A stretch of 64,000 nt of DNA from DT-110 sp030148525. GTDB lineage: Bacteria; Bacteroidota; Bacteroidia; Chitinophagales; Saprospiraceae. The stretch lies in the NCBI GenBank assembly GCA_965227445.1, contig OZ245751.1:4588001-4652000 (forward strand), given 5' to 3'. This document shows positions 63,352 to 64,000 of this stretch, in pieces. Within the stretch, counting starts at the first letter, position 1. Each line of letters begins with the position of its first letter. Under the pieces are notes generated by a model that was not told where the DNA came from, did no database searches, and saw nothing but the letters and a program-made list of their open reading frames with translations. Made by a program: the position numbers and the translations under genes.

Positions 63352-63729
63352 ATGGATAAATTGACGCGTGCCGAAGAAGAGATCATGCAGATTATTTGGG
63401 CTATCGCTCCCTGCACCGTGGCCGATATACGCGACTATATCGAAAACGAGCTGGGCCAGGAGCGACCGCCCCACAGTACGGTATCAACCATGGTGCGGAT
63501 ACTGGACGACAAAAAAGGCTTTCTGACCCATCGGGCATTCGGGCGTACCTACGAATACCGGCCCCGGATCACCAAGGCCGAATACAGCCGGCAGCGCTTG
63601 CAGAAGCTGGTTGGTGACTATTTCGGCGGATCGATGAACCGCATGGTATCCTTCCTGGTGAAGGAAAACGACCTGAGTGCTGAAGAACTCCAAGACCTAT
63701 TAGCGCATCTAAACCGCGAAGAAGAATGA
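63352..63729 (+). CDS. BlaI/MecI/CopY family repressor
   Basis: A 125-residue winged-helix repressor. LTRAEEEIMQIIWAIAPCTV and HSTVSTMVRILDDKKGFLTH are the family DNA-binding motifs, and the C-terminal dimerisation helix (QRLQKLVGDYFGGSMNRMVS) follows. It is the cytoplasmic partner of a BlaR1-type sensor protease; the ATGA overlap with the next gene confirms the pair. In Bacteroidota such pairs are common outside antibiotic resistance, so targets are unknown. Confidence 0.93.
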   Translation: MDKLTRAEEEIMQIIWAIAPCTVADIRDYIENELGQERPPHSTVSTMVRILDDKKGFLTHRAFGRTYEYRPRITKAEYSRQRLQKLVGDYFGGSMNRMVSFLVKENDLSAEELQDLLAHLNREEE

Positions 63730-64000
63730 TCGCCTATTTACTCCAGTTGACTATTGTATGGGGGGTGCTGTATACCTTCTACTACCTTTTTTTGCGAAAG
63801 CTGACCTTCTTTGCAGCCAACCGTTTCTTCCTGCTGGCCAGCCTGGTAATAGGGCTTTGGCTGCCGACGCTCGACATCGACTGGGCTTACTGGCTGCCGC
63901 TTTCGGAGAATTCCGCTACACCGACCTACCTGCCGACGATCCCCGTTGACTGGCAACAACTCGACCGTCCGGCAGCCTCCGCGGAAGCTGTTATCACGCC
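63726..64000 (+). CDS. BlaR1/M56-type sensor membrane protein, 5' part
   Basis: The reading frame starts at ATG 63726, overlapping the repressor stop, and stays open to the window end (91 codons). The N-terminus MIAYLLQLTIVWGVLYTFYY then FLRKLTFFAANRFFLLASLV is typical of Bacteroidota BlaR1/TonB-associated M56 proteins: two membrane helices joined by a short basic loop with the RK..FF..NR pattern. The protease HExxH motif lies beyond the window. Confidence 0.85.
   Translation, partial: MIAYLLQLTIVWGVLYTFYYLFLRKLTFFAANRFFLLASLVIGLWLPTLDIDWAYWLPLSENSATPTYLPTIPVDWQQLDRPAASAEAVIT

Overview
The window looks like a chromosomal segment of a Bacteroidota bacterium, most likely a Saprospiria/Lewinella-type organism. 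The pointers are a PorP/SprF-like protein, an OmpA/PD40 protein and a giant protein with a type B gliding-motility C-terminal domain in a row; a type A T9SS sorting domain on an M23 peptidase; a FecI/FecR pair; a GIN-head adhesin; a baeRF protein; a tsaE-ald pair; and Bacteroidota-style promoters (TTG ... TAnnTTTG). Base composition is mixed, roughly half G+C by eye. I saw no phage, IS transposase, CRISPR, rRNA or tRNA.

Layout. 1-5.3 kb: the end of an unidentified gene, then a 664-residue protein overlapping an alanine racemase, and two convergent cell-envelope proteins. 5.3-17.9 kb: a three-gene, leftward T9SS/gliding cluster (porP-like, OmpA/TPR/PD40, 2913-residue repeat protein). 18.4-25.6 kb: a secreted beta-helix protein, NlpC/P60 and M23 peptidoglycan hydrolases, a serine/threonine dehydratase and a baeRF protein. 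25.8-33.1 kb: DUF1328, an NhaC antiporter, DUF547, SmpB, a DPP IV peptidase and a RamB/ScfR-like regulator. 33.3-37.1 kb: a membrane MutS homologue translationally coupled to an LRR protein. 37.1-37.8 kb: a gene-free repeat array. 37.8-49.8 kb: gyrB, tsaE, ald, a TPR protein, a membrane glycosyltransferase, glyS, a GIN adhesin, an ECF sigma/FecR pair and recO. 50.3-62.7 kb: a secreted protein, an FMN alpha-hydroxy-acid oxidase, an HD protein, a GMC dehydrogenase with its small subunit, a patatin lipoprotein, a formylglycine-generating enzyme, an SDR, lpxH and dksA/traR. 62.75-64 kb: repeat-rich spacer, then a BlaI repressor with the start of a BlaR1/M56 sensor.

Most genes are housekeeping or envelope functions. 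The unexpected material is between the genes. (1) Five intergenic loci carry short tandem repeats with a strict 7-nt period, four of them at gene 3' ends, often as self-complementary arms. (2) A structured element of about 180 bp occurs twice (43.3 and 53.0 kb). (3) A 34-nt near-identical block with a perfect 14-nt palindrome lies upstream of both tsaE and the alpha-hydroxy-acid oxidase. (4) A T-tract followed by the mini-hairpin word GCGAAAGC occurs about 11 times, inside and outside genes. (5) Small palindromes such as GGTCGTGCC-NNN-GGCACTC are scattered near the heptamer loci.

Starts were moved downstream from the longest frame wherever a signal peptide, lipobox, overlap or promoter argued for it. 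Function calls come from motif recognition only; no database search was possible.
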